A stretch of DNA of 64,000 bases from Candidatus Kryptoniota bacterium (GTDB taxonomy: Bacteria; Bacteroidota; Ignavibacteria; Kryptoniales; JAKASW01): assembly GCA_036567965.1 (NCBI GenBank), contig DATCTN010000026.1:124001-188000 (forward strand). Direction: 5' to 3'. A program made the translations under genes and the position numbers. Numbering within the stretch: the first letter of the stretch is position 1; each line of letters starts with the position of its first letter. The notes under the pieces were generated by a model. That model made no database searches and was not told where the DNA came from. It saw nothing but the letters and a program-made list of their open reading frames with translations. Shown piece after piece: positions 50,794 to 59,019 of this stretch.

Positions 50794-52500
50794 TCACGTC
50801 TTCATCCGGAGTCCTTTTTCCTCGTAAGAGAAAATCCAACCTACCACTTTCCCCGGTTCGATCGTTTCGAAATTGTCCCAGTATTCTCTCGTATAGATGT
50901 ACCTCGAACTCGTGTCGCCTGACGGAATCGGAACGATCATCTTTCTAATTTCGTCGAACCGGTTCTTCCAGCGGCTCATGTTTCTTATCCTCAGGTCTAC
51001 CCAACCGTCATGTGCCCAGGCATCGATGGACTTCTGATTTGCCTGGAGGACATTTTCTCCCCTGAACGGCGGTATTTTTATTTCCTCGCCTCTGAGCAAT
51101 TCGGTCCCGTTGGGAAGAAGTATCGGTATCCCGATTGAGATTATCTCGCTGCGTAGTTTCTTCTCCCGTTTGATAAGATCGAGTGCTTCCTCAGACATTT
51201 TTTCGGGTGAAGTGGCAGCAATCTTGTCGAAATTCTCGTAGAGCCTGAGGATGATGTAAGATTCGTAAAGAAGTTTTGAAAGTCTGGGAGGTCCAAGAAG
51301 TTCGAATGCGACGCTGTCCACTTTGTGTTTCTCTTCAAGCTCTTTCATCTTCGTGAATGCCGAATGGAACATATAACCGGCACGATATGTCGGTGCCAGG
51401 GTCGCGTTATCGAGGGCATTTATTATGTCGTGGCCGGTATTTCCTCCCTTTATTTCAAAAATGACATCTTCGGCAATTTCTTCGGGAGTAACGTATTCCA
51501 TTTGACCCGGTGTCGTTATCGCCTCGAACTCCCCTTTGGAGAAAAGCCCGTTCTCGCCTGTATCGATGAATACCGACTTCAATCGTTCGGTTGTTACTTT
51601 GGTTTTCTCGGCGTTTTTCAGCTCGAGAACTTTGGTGATTTTATATGGGTCGTCGGGCGAACAATCCTGGAGCATGATCGGCTTGCCCCTTCTCATGATT
51701 TCTCCGAACGCGACGCGCTTCCACGCGATCGCGGCGGTCGGCTTGATTTCCTTCGTGATCGGCGCGTCGGGAGTTCTTCCCATGAGGAACATCAGAAGCG
51801 TATGAGCGCCCGCGACGGCAGACTTGCTCAGGAGAACGCTGCTCGGCTTCTCCTCGCTGTGAGTGTACGGAATGTTGAGTCCCATTCCGCCTGTTCCGCT
51901 GGTGCCGATCTTGACGTACACCTTCGTGCTCGCCTCATGCATCGAGCGGTACAATATCTGGATGTGCCTGATTAATTGAGGGGTGTATTCAGTGCACAGC
52001 AGCCTTTCCACTGAATCATAAAGACTGTTTTCGGTTCCGCTTTTCGCTTTGTCAAGCTCCTTCAGCACCGCCCGGCTCGTCTGAAACAGGTCCTGGTATG
52101 CGATCGCCGTTGCTGAGTTGATGCAATCGACTACAACTTCCGGCCTGTAATCAGTGAGAAGATTGTAAAGTGTACTTGCCTTGAGGACTTCCTCGGACAA
52201 TTCGCCGAGCATATCGGCGATCAGGACTCTTCTTCGTGCAGAATCGCCAAGTACCTCATCGCGCGGGATGTCTTTAAGTTCCTCCCGCATGAAAATGTTT
52301 CCATGAAATGGCACAAAAAAATCCGGGTCAAGATCCGGAAATTCTTTTCTCAATAGAGTTACTGCTTCAGTGGCTTCGCTCTTGAGAAGCGAGGTAACTA
52401 TAATCTTGTCCGGTTTTTCCGGGACAAGTTTGCGGCAGATTGCCGAGCCCACTAAGCCCCAGCCGCCGAGAACAAGGACGGTTTTTCCTTTGATCTCCAT
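50794..52500 (-). CDS. large NAD(P)-binding Rossmann-fold protein of unknown function
   Basis: This is a 568-residue soluble protein. KTVLVLGGWGLVGSAICRKL is an extended-SDR style dinucleotide motif (GGxGLVG), followed by an acceptor strand (KIIVTSLLK). The family's second half is not a normal SDR: there is no YxxxK in the usual place, and the protein is about twice the usual length. VYVKIGTSGTGGMGLNIPYTHSE and GGNTGHDIINALDN are notable glycine-rich segments. AAGGA lies seven bases before the ATG. I do not recognise a characterised relative. It is transcribed divergently from fadL and convergently with the efflux operon, alone. Confidence 0.7.
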   Translation of the reverse strand: MEIKGKTVLVLGGWGLVGSAICRKLVPEKPDKIIVTSLLKSEATEAVTLLRKEFPDLDPDFFVPFHGNIFMREELKDIPRDEVLGDSARRRVLIADMLGELSEEVLKASTLYNLLTDYRPEVVVDCINSATAIAYQDLFQTSRAVLKELDKAKSGTENSLYDSVERLLCTEYTPQLIRHIQILYRSMHEASTKVYVKIGTSGTGGMGLNIPYTHSEEKPSSVLLSKSAVAGAHTLLMFLMGRTPDAPITKEIKPTAAIAWKRVAFGEIMRRGKPIMLQDCSPDDPYKITKVLELKNAEKTKVTTERLKSVFIDTGENGLFSKGEFEAITTPGQMEYVTPEEIAEDVIFEIKGGNTGHDIINALDNATLAPTYRAGYMFHSAFTKMKELEEKHKVDSVAFELLGPPRLSKLLYESYIILRLYENFDKIAATSPEKMSEEALDLIKREKKLRSEIISIGIPILLPNGTELLRGEEIKIPPFRGENVLQANQKSIDAWAHDGWVDLRIRNMSRWKNRFDEIRKMIVPIPSGDTSSRYIYTREYWDNFETIEPGKVVGWIFSYEEKGLRMKT

Positions 52501-52575
52501 TCGGGGTTCCTTTCATTTTGCCACACAAAATAACTGTCAGGTGCACTTCGCGCAAGATTCCGCCGCATGACCGTT

Positions 52576-52590
52576 GGGTTGCCCGCATGG
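52576..52590. repeat. intergenic 15-mer shared with 58955-58969
   Basis: GGGTTGCCCGCATGG here and GGGTTGCCTGCATGG at 58955-58969 differ at one base. Both lie in intergenic DNA upstream of plus-strand genes. At the second site the 15-mer fills the loop side of a 10-bp hairpin. Confidence 0.45.
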
Positions 52591-52613
52591 ATTTCAAGCC
52601 GAAGGGCCGTCGA

Positions 52614-52642
52614 TTGCATTTGTTTCGCTCGTCCGTTAAAAT
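52614..52642 (+). promoter_or_regulatory. sigma70-like promoter before the fadL-type gene
   Basis: TTGCAT and TAAAAT are separated by exactly 17 bases. The -10 element ends 34 bases before the GTG start, and AAGGAGG sits six bases upstream of that start. Confidence 0.6.
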
Positions 52643-52676
52643 AGCCGAGTTGCAAAATCTAAAAAGGAGGTAGTCA

Positions 52677-53921
52677 GTGGCTTGCACAAGAAGACTAATG
52701 GCACTTATTGCCGTTATGTGTTTGAGTACCTCGGCGGCTTTCGCCAGCGGTTATCAGCTTAACGAACACGGTGCCAGGGCTGTTTCAATGGGAGGCGCTT
52801 TCGTAGCGCGGGCTTGGGACCCGTCCGCGATCTATTTCAACCCAGCGGGACTGAGTTACGTCAAAGGATTCAATATCATGGTCGGGGGGACCCTCATCCT
52901 TCCAAGCACGACATTTACCGGGCCTTATCCGAACAATACCGAATCGAAGATGAATCCGCTTTCGTTCTTTCCGCCTAACGCCTACATAACCTACAATTTC
53001 GGTAACGGGCTGGCGGCGGGAATCGGCGCTTACACGCCTGAAGGTCTAGGCACCGATTGGCCGACGAACTGGGTCGGCAGGTTCATCATTACGAAAATCA
53101 ACCTCCAGTCGTTCAACATCAACCCGACTGTTTCATATTCGTACCAGGATGTCGTTTCAGTCGGAATCGGTTTCGATTACGCGCTCGGTAACGTCACACT
53201 TGAACGAGTTGCGAATACTCCATTCAGCGATTCAACCGGTACACCGATTACGCCGTTCGTCCACATGGACGGAAGCGCGAAAGGAACCGGCTTCAATTTC
53301 GGACTTATGGTGAAACCGATCGATAATATCTCCATAGGGTTTTCTTACCGAAGTAAGATCGATTACAAAGTCGATAATGGTACGGCGACTTTTTCAAACG
53401 CAGGGATTCTTGCCAGCCAGCTTCCCGGCGGAGCAGTATCGACATCGGTGCCATTTCCGGAAACCTGGTATCTTGGCATAGCCTATAAGGGGGAGAACTA
53501 TTCTATCGAAGCCGACTACCAGTACGTCGCATGGAGCGCTTATCAGCAGCTGACGCTCGCCTTCAAGACTGTTACTACTCTCCAGCAAAACCTGTCGATA
53601 ACCGGCGACTACGGCAATACTTACATCATGCGCGTCGGCGGAGAGTATTTGCTGAACGATATGTGGTCGCTGCGGGGCGGAGTATTCTACGATAAGAATC
53701 CCATCCCGGATGCGTACGATCTCCCTTTGCTCCCCGATGCGGACCGACTCGGTCTCAATCTGGGTGTCGGAGTTAACGTCACGAAAAATATTTCCGTTGA
53801 CGCTTCATATATGTTCCTTCCATTTAAGCAGAGGACGATCACTACCTCCGCGTTCGGCTTCAACGGGACGTACAACACGACTGCAAGTTTGATCGGCGTC
53901 GACGTGACGTACCAGTTTTAG
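52677..53921 (+). CDS. FadL/OmpP1/TodX-family outer-membrane transporter
   Basis: This 414-residue outer-membrane protein starts at a GTG with a perfect AAGGAGG ribosome site. The signal peptide (LMALIAVMCLSTSAAFA) is followed by SGYQLNEHGARAVSMGGAF and DPSAIYFNPAGL, the N-terminal hatch and strand motif of the FadL family. The barrel ends in DVTYQF with a terminal phenylalanine. These channels take up long-chain fatty acids or hydrophobic aromatics by lateral diffusion. The SGNH lipoprotein gene follows after 32 bp, and this pairing suggests lipid release and uptake at the cell surface. Confidence 0.93.
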   Translation: MACTRRLMALIAVMCLSTSAAFASGYQLNEHGARAVSMGGAFVARAWDPSAIYFNPAGLSYVKGFNIMVGGTLILPSTTFTGPYPNNTESKMNPLSFFPPNAYITYNFGNGLAAGIGAYTPEGLGTDWPTNWVGRFIITKINLQSFNINPTVSYSYQDVVSVGIGFDYALGNVTLERVANTPFSDSTGTPITPFVHMDGSAKGTGFNFGLMVKPIDNISIGFSYRSKIDYKVDNGTATFSNAGILASQLPGGAVSTSVPFPETWYLGIAYKGENYSIEADYQYVAWSAYQQLTLAFKTVTTLQQNLSITGDYGNTYIMRVGGEYLLNDMWSLRGGVFYDKNPIPDAYDLPLLPDADRLGLNLGVGVNVTKNISVDASYMFLPFKQRTITTSAFGFNGTYNTTASLIGVDVTYQF

Positions 53922-53953
53922 TTTGCTCTAACAAAAAATCACGAGGAGCAACA

Positions 53954-55354
53954 ATGAAAAGTTTTGAATTGAGTTTTAAATCGATATTGATGTTGACTGT
54001 GGCTGCCTTTGTGTTTGGGTCATGCGGCGACTTCAAGAAGTCAAGCGTTGTGACCCCGCCTTCTCTTGGCAGCGTAGATTTCACCCGATTCGTTTCGCTT
54101 GGCAACTCGTTAACAGCGGGATACCAGAGCGGTGCGCTGTATGAATCCGCGCAGAAATACAGCTTTCCGGCGCAAATCGCCCGCCAGGCAGGAGTAGCGG
54201 ATTCGGCGTTTCAGCAGCCGCTCATAAGCGAACCCGGAATCGGTGGACGCATGAAAATTCTTAACCTTAACGGACCTGTCATCGGCACCGATCCGCCAGA
54301 CGCAGGAACACCTCTCAACACGCTCCTGTCAAGACCCTACAACAATCTCGGAGTCCCGGGAGCAGTCCTCTTCGACCTTACCGACACAGCGAGTTTCGCC
54401 GGCAAAGCAATGCCGCCCAGGAGCAACCCGTTCTTCCAAATTGTTCTAAGGAGCTCGGGCTTCGGAAGCAGCCCCGTAGCGCAAGCGTCGGCTCTCCATC
54501 CGACTTTCATGACCGTTTGGATCGGTGCCAACGATGTTCTTGGCTACGCGACTTCCGGAGGTACTGTCGGGACGATGGGACCAGGCTCAGGACCGACCGA
54601 CGTGCCGACATTTTCGTATTTGTACAATCAGACAATGAGCGCGGTCCTTTCGGGTGCTTCAGGCGCGAAGATTGCCGTTGCGAATATTCCGGACGTAACA
54701 GGAATCCCCTTCTTCACCACGATCCCCGACAGTTTCCCGAATCCGCAGACCGGAAAAGCTATCGGGCCGTTCATTGTCGAACGGCATCATGCCGACGGCA
54801 CTCTGCACGCAGAACCGATCAACGCACGTACGGATTACATACTGCTGACCGCCATCGATTCGTTGAACGCCAAGGTGGGAGTGCCAGCTCCTTATGGCAC
54901 AGGGCGACCGCTTCCCGATGAGTACGTACTCGATTCGTCGGAGGTTGCCACCGTCGAGACTGCGATCGATGGTTATAATGCGGCAATAGCCAACTTCGCA
55001 TCCAACAATTCCGCCAAAGTAGTTCTGGTGGACGCTCACACAGCGCTTCAGAATTTTGCAAAGTATGGCTTCGTCGGACAGGGAGTAGTGTTGAACGCAA
55101 GTTATATAAGCGGAGGCTTCTTCGGACTCGACGGTGTCCACCCGACATCGCAAGGTTATGCGTACGTTGCAAACATCTTCATCGGCGCAATCAATCAGCA
55201 TTTTGGCTCGAACATTTCTCTTGTGCCGATTTCCAGCGTGCCGAGTTCAATCGTGCTCGGTAAGAGAACTGCGCAAGAGATCATGTGGCCGGAGATTCAT
55301 TACTCCGACCTGAGACAAATGCTCGGGCTGATCCAGCAGAACGGCAGCCGTTAG
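53954..55354 (+). CDS. SGNH/GDSL-family lipoprotein hydrolase
   Basis: This 466-residue lipoprotein has a lipobox FGSC with the acylated C24. The SGNH block I reads SLGNSLTAG (S52 nucleophile; the usual GDSL aspartate is asparagine), block III is IGANDVL, and block V is DGVHPTSQGYA with the catalytic Asp/His pair. The insert between blocks III and V is long (over 200 residues). The product is expected on the outer or inner leaflet of the outer membrane as an esterase or lipase. It is paired with the FadL-type porin (32 bp apart, ribosome site GAGGAG). A good terminator follows. Confidence 0.88.
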   Translation: MKSFELSFKSILMLTVAAFVFGSCGDFKKSSVVTPPSLGSVDFTRFVSLGNSLTAGYQSGALYESAQKYSFPAQIARQAGVADSAFQQPLISEPGIGGRMKILNLNGPVIGTDPPDAGTPLNTLLSRPYNNLGVPGAVLFDLTDTASFAGKAMPPRSNPFFQIVLRSSGFGSSPVAQASALHPTFMTVWIGANDVLGYATSGGTVGTMGPGSGPTDVPTFSYLYNQTMSAVLSGASGAKIAVANIPDVTGIPFFTTIPDSFPNPQTGKAIGPFIVERHHADGTLHAEPINARTDYILLTAIDSLNAKVGVPAPYGTGRPLPDEYVLDSSEVATVETAIDGYNAAIANFASNNSAKVVLVDAHTALQNFAKYGFVGQGVVLNASYISGGFFGLDGVHPTSQGYAYVANIFIGAINQHFGSNISLVPISSVPSSIVLGKRTAQEIMWPEIHYSDLRQMLGLIQQNGSR

Positions 55355-55377
55355 AACTTAAATCCTCGACATATTTC

Positions 55378-55402
55378 AAGCCCCGCTTTTTTTGCGGGGC
55401 TT
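55378..55402 (+). terminator. rho-independent terminator after the SGNH gene
   Basis: AAGCCCCGC and GCGGGGCTT form a perfect 9-bp stem with a loop of seven T, followed by ATTTTATG. It ends the fadL-lipase operon 23 bases after the stop. Confidence 0.85.
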
Positions 55403-55431
55403 ATTTTATGTAAATTGTGTCTTACTGTGAT

Positions 55432-55728
55432 ATGTCGATACTAGTTTGTCCAAATTGTCATTCTACTAATCTACGGCGAAGCCACAGTCGCAACGCAGGT
55501 GAAAGATTCCTGAAACTGTTTCGACGGAGACCTTACAGGTGCAAGGATTGCGGCTGGAGAGGCGAGCTTGTTTCCTCCGCACTGGTATCGTCGAAAGTCA
55601 ATAAGAAGAGTAGTTATTTGTTTGCGGCGCTCTTCTTTATTGTAATTGTCGTTCTGTTGATTGTGTTCAACGCCCGCCCCGATGTCATCGAATCAATCGT
55701 GAAAAACTTATTCGGTCAGACGAAATGA
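55432..55728 (+). CDS. zinc-ribbon single-helix membrane protein upstream of purL
   Basis: The product is 98 residues from the ATG at 55432; a GTG at 55417 would add five residues. CPNCHSTNL and [11 protein letters not shown] form one zinc ribbon separated by a basic stretch ([12 protein letters not shown]). One helix ([18 protein letters not shown]) and a short tail follow. The stop overlaps the purL ATG by four bases (ATGA). It resembles small zinc-ribbon membrane proteins without assigned role. Coupling with purL is clear in the sequence, its meaning is not. Confidence 0.65.
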   Translation: MSILVCPNCHSTNLRRSHSRNAGERFLKLFRRRPYRCKDCGWRGELVSSALVSSKVNKKSSYLFAALFFIVIVVLLIVFNARPDVIESIVKNLFGQTK

Positions 55729-57980
55729 ATCAGGAAGCGAATCTCGAGTCCGCCCGGGAGATGGGCCTGACTCCGGAGGAGTTCGAAAACATAAAAAAAA
55801 TACTGGGCAGAAATCCGACCTTCACCGAGATTGGAATCTATTCGGTAATGTGGTCGGAACACGCCAGCTACAAAAACTCCATTCTGCAGATCAAGAAACT
55901 GCCTCGTTCCGGCAAGAATTTGCTTGTGAGCGCCGGTGAAGAAAATGCAGGGCTGGTAGACATAGGCGACGGTCTCGCTGTCGCGTTTAAAATCGAAAGC
56001 CACAACCATCCGAGCGCGGTGGAACCGTATCAGGGTGCAGCCACAGGAGTCGGCGGCATACTGCGTGACATTTTTACAATGGGGGCGCGGCCGGTCGCTG
56101 TACTCGACTCTCTTCGGTTCGGAAATCCGGACAATCCACGGGTCAAATACCTTTTCGAGAATGTGGTGAAGGGAATCGCCGACTATGGCAACGCATTTGG
56201 AGTTCCTACGGTCGCCGGCGAAGTTTATTTTGACGAGTGTTATGACGAGAACCCGCTCGTTAATCCTATGGCAGTCGGTATCGTCAGGCATGACAGGATA
56301 GCTAAGGCGTCGGCAAAGGGCGTCGGAAATCTCGTGATGATTGTCGGATCGTCGACGGGCAGGGACGGGATCCATGGAGCGACATTTGCCTCGGAAGATA
56401 TCTCCGAAGCGTCTGAAGCCAAGCGGCCGTCAGTACAGGTCGGAGATCCCTTCACGGAAAAACTCCTGCTCGAAGCGACCCTTGAGGCAATCGACGCAGG
56501 TCTCGTGGTGGGTATACAGGATATGGGAGCGGCGGGAATTGCCTGCTCGACATCTGAAATGAGCGCGAGGGCAGGAACGGGCATGGATGTCAATCTCGAT
56601 CTCGTTCCGCTGAGGGAATCCGACATGTCGGCCTATGAAATCATGCTGTCGGAATCTCAAGAGCGAATGCTGGTTGTCGTGAAACCGAGCGATGAAAACG
56701 CAATAAAGAATATCTTTTCAAAGTGGGACCTGAACGCGGAGGTCGTAGGGAAAGTCACGGGCGACGGCATTCTCAGGATTAGCCGCTATGGAAAAACTGA
56801 AGCCGAGATTCCCTCCAAGACACTTGCGCTCGGCGAAGGAGCACCGGTATACGTCCGCGAGAGTAAAAGGCCCGAATACCTTGATAAGCTTGAGCGCTTC
56901 GATCCAGCCGGTCTGAATGAACCCGGAAATTACCACGATGTTCTGCTGAAACTTCTTGGTTCTCCGAACATCGCCGCGAAGAATTATGTCTTCGAACAAT
57001 ACGATTACATGGTGGGAACAAATACCGTCGTGCTGCCAGGCGAAGGCGACTCGTCTGTGATCCGCCTGGACAGGTGGGCCGGAACCGTAGAAGGCAAAAA
57101 ACGCGGGCTGGCCTTCAAGACCGATTGCAGCGGGCGATATGTTTATCTCGATCCGAAAGCGGGTGCCGAACATGCCGTTACGGAGGCCGCGAGAAACGTG
57201 GCGTGCGTCGGCGCGAAACCAATAGCGATAACAAATTGTCTGAACTTCGGAAACCCGTACAAGCCGGACGTCTATTACCAGTTTGAGAAGGTGATCGAAG
57301 GGATCGCGAAGGCTTGCAGGGAATTTGACACGCCTGTGACGGGAGGAAATGTCAGCTTTTACAATGAGAGTCCCAACCGGACGGTGTATCCGACGCCTGT
57401 GATCGGCATGCTCGGAATAATTGATGACACGTCAAAAGCATTAAGGTCGCATTTCGTGAAGCCAGGTGATGTCATTGCCGTTGCAGGCGAATCAAGCGAT
57501 GCAATGGGAGGAAGCGAATATCTCAGCCTGATCCATAATGTTGTCGCCGGAAAACTGCCGCAGGTGAATTACGATCTTGAAAAGAAGCTTCATAGATTTC
57601 TTCGGCAATCTGCCATGGCGGGTATCCTGAATTCGGCACATGATGTTTCCGAAGGAGGCCTAGCGGTCGCGCTCGCTGAATGTTGTATCAGTAATCCCGA
57701 GAGTTTGATTGGGGCGAAAACATCAATCCCGTCAACAATGAGAGAGGACTTCAATCTTTTTGGCGAGGGCGGTGGAAGAGTTGTTATTACATTTGATCCG
57801 AAGATGAGGGACTCGGTGGAAGTTGCTGCTTCCTCGGTGGGTCTGACTCTTAAGAGTATAGGCGTGGTCACCGGCGACCGGCTGCAGATCAACGATTCGG
57901 TCGACGCTCCCGTAACGGAGCTCGCCTCGACTTATTATGGTGTTCTCCCATCGAAGTTCGCTATCTCATTTGCGCTATAG
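55725..57980 (+). CDS. purL: phosphoribosylformylglycinamidine synthase subunit PurL
   Basis: This 751-residue enzyme has the small (Bacillus-type) PurL length, so separate PurS and PurQ subunits are expected elsewhere. Catalytic H46 lies in [38 protein letters not shown] contains the ATP-binding region and is split here by motif: KIESHNHP, then [26 protein letters not shown] and [17 protein letters not shown] mark the two AIRS-like halves. It converts FGAR to FGAM in purine synthesis using ammonia from PurQ. It overlaps the zinc-ribbon gene at its start. The YihY gene begins near its end. Confidence 0.96.
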   Translation: MNQEANLESAREMGLTPEEFENIKKILGRNPTFTEIGIYSVMWSEHASYKNSILQIKKLPRSGKNLLVSAGEENAGLVDIGDGLAVAFKIESHNHPSAVEPYQGAATGVGGILRDIFTMGARPVAVLDSLRFGNPDNPRVKYLFENVVKGIADYGNAFGVPTVAGEVYFDECYDENPLVNPMAVGIVRHDRIAKASAKGVGNLVMIVGSSTGRDGIHGATFASEDISEASEAKRPSVQVGDPFTEKLLLEATLEAIDAGLVVGIQDMGAAGIACSTSEMSARAGTGMDVNLDLVPLRESDMSAYEIMLSESQERMLVVVKPSDENAIKNIFSKWDLNAEVVGKVTGDGILRISRYGKTEAEIPSKTLALGEGAPVYVRESKRPEYLDKLERFDPAGLNEPGNYHDVLLKLLGSPNIAAKNYVFEQYDYMVGTNTVVLPGEGDSSVIRLDRWAGTVEGKKRGLAFKTDCSGRYVYLDPKAGAEHAVTEAARNVACVGAKPIAITNCLNFGNPYKPDVYYQFEKVIEGIAKACREFDTPVTGGNVSFYNESPNRTVYPTPVIGMLGIIDDTSKALRSHFVKPGDVIAVAGESSDAMGGSEYLSLIHNVVAGKLPQVNYDLEKKLHRFLRQSAMAGILNSAHDVSEGGLAVALAECCISNPESLIGAKTSIPSTMREDFNLFGEGGGRVVITFDPKMRDSVEVAASSVGLTLKSIGVVTGDRLQINDSVDAPVTELASTYYGVLPSKFAISFAL

Positions 57981-58011
57981 CTTGAAAAATCTTTTCCAGT
58001 TTTCTTCGAAA

Positions 58012-58875
58012 ATGCTCAAGCCGTTTGTGTCTTACCTGACAGCCGCGTCGCAGAGCGCGCGTTCCCACGAGATATTCTTCTACTCTTCAGCACTCTCCTT
58101 CCAGGTCGTTCTTTGCCTGATACCCACTGTGTTTCTCGTGATGTGGGCGCTCGGCACGTTCCTTTCACGCGAGACACTCCTGAAGCAGCTCGAAACAATC
58201 ATAACGTTCGCGCTTCCTCAAAGGCCGCGCTCGGGCGACGATATCAAAGAGATGGTTCTCGACCGCGCAAGGGTATTTACACAGCACAGGAGACTTTTCG
58301 GAGTAGTAGGGTTCGTCGGATTCTTCTGGACGTCGCTCGCTCTCATAGGCACCCTGCGGAATACGATATTCCATGTCGTCGGCATCGATGTCAAACGCCC
58401 GTTTCTCCGCCGAACGATATACGATCTAAGAATGCTTCTCATCGCCGGATTCTTCTTTACCGCAAGTACGGTGGTGACCACGCTCTTCTCGGGAGTACGT
58501 CAGGCGGCGATGCAGCTTCCGCCCGGCGAAATGAGATTCACGCTTGTTAAAGTCGGCCTGCCGGCTGTGTCCGCGTTCGGCCTCACCGTCCTCCTTTACT
58601 TCTCGATTTACAGATTCCTCTCGTTCGGAAAATTAAAATCGGCGCCGGCACTGTTCGGTGCCTTTTGGGCGGCAGTCCTTTATGAGGTCGCGAAGAACTT
58701 TTTCGCATTATACATCACGAAAATTGGAAATCTCGGAGAAGTGTACGGCGCTTTGGAAATCGGCATCGGACTCCTCCTTTGGATTTTCTATTCCACCTGC
58801 GTCTTCATATTCGGCGTGGAGCTTGCGATAGTGAACTCCAAACGGAAAGCCCTCCTTATGGGAGCACCCGCATGA
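58012..58875 (+). CDS. YihY/BrkB-family membrane protein
   Basis: The product is 287 residues from the ATG at 58012. Two earlier in-frame starts exist (57937, 57982), the first inside purL, and none has a clear ribosome site. Six helices are visible. SHEIFFYSSALSFQVVLCLIPTVFLVMWALG is the family's first helix pair region, and LPAVSAFGLTVLLYFSIYRFLS and GALEIGIGLLLWIFYSTCVFIFGVELA are conserved in the YihY (formerly misnamed ribonuclease BN) family. The role is uncertain; suggested functions include transport or envelope maintenance. Confidence 0.85.
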   Translation: MLKPFVSYLTAASQSARSHEIFFYSSALSFQVVLCLIPTVFLVMWALGTFLSRETLLKQLETIITFALPQRPRSGDDIKEMVLDRARVFTQHRRLFGVVGFVGFFWTSLALIGTLRNTIFHVVGIDVKRPFLRRTIYDLRMLLIAGFFFTASTVVTTLFSGVRQAAMQLPPGEMRFTLVKVGLPAVSAFGLTVLLYFSIYRFLSFGKLKSAPALFGAFWAAVLYEVAKNFFALYITKIGNLGEVYGALEIGIGLLLWIFYSTCVFIFGVELAIVNSKRKALLMGAPA

Positions 58876-58947
58876 TCGGTCGATGCAACGCGATCCGTCG
58901 CTTTACAATTTTCAATCAGACATCATGTTGTATCGGTCCGTCAGCCT

Positions 58948-58980
58948 TTCCTTCGGGTTGCCTGCATGGTCCCGAAGGAA
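58948..58980. repeat. 10-bp hairpin element upstream of glgP
   Basis: TTCCTTCGGG at 58948-58957 pairs perfectly with CCCGAAGGAA at 58971-58980. The 13-base loop carries GCCTGCATGG, part of the 15-mer also found at 52576. It is 40 bases upstream of the glgP start and may be a dispersed palindrome or a leader structure. Confidence 0.5.
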
Positions 58981-59019
58981 GAAACCGTTTCGTCAAGAAT
59001 TAAATTCAGAGTTAAGAAA

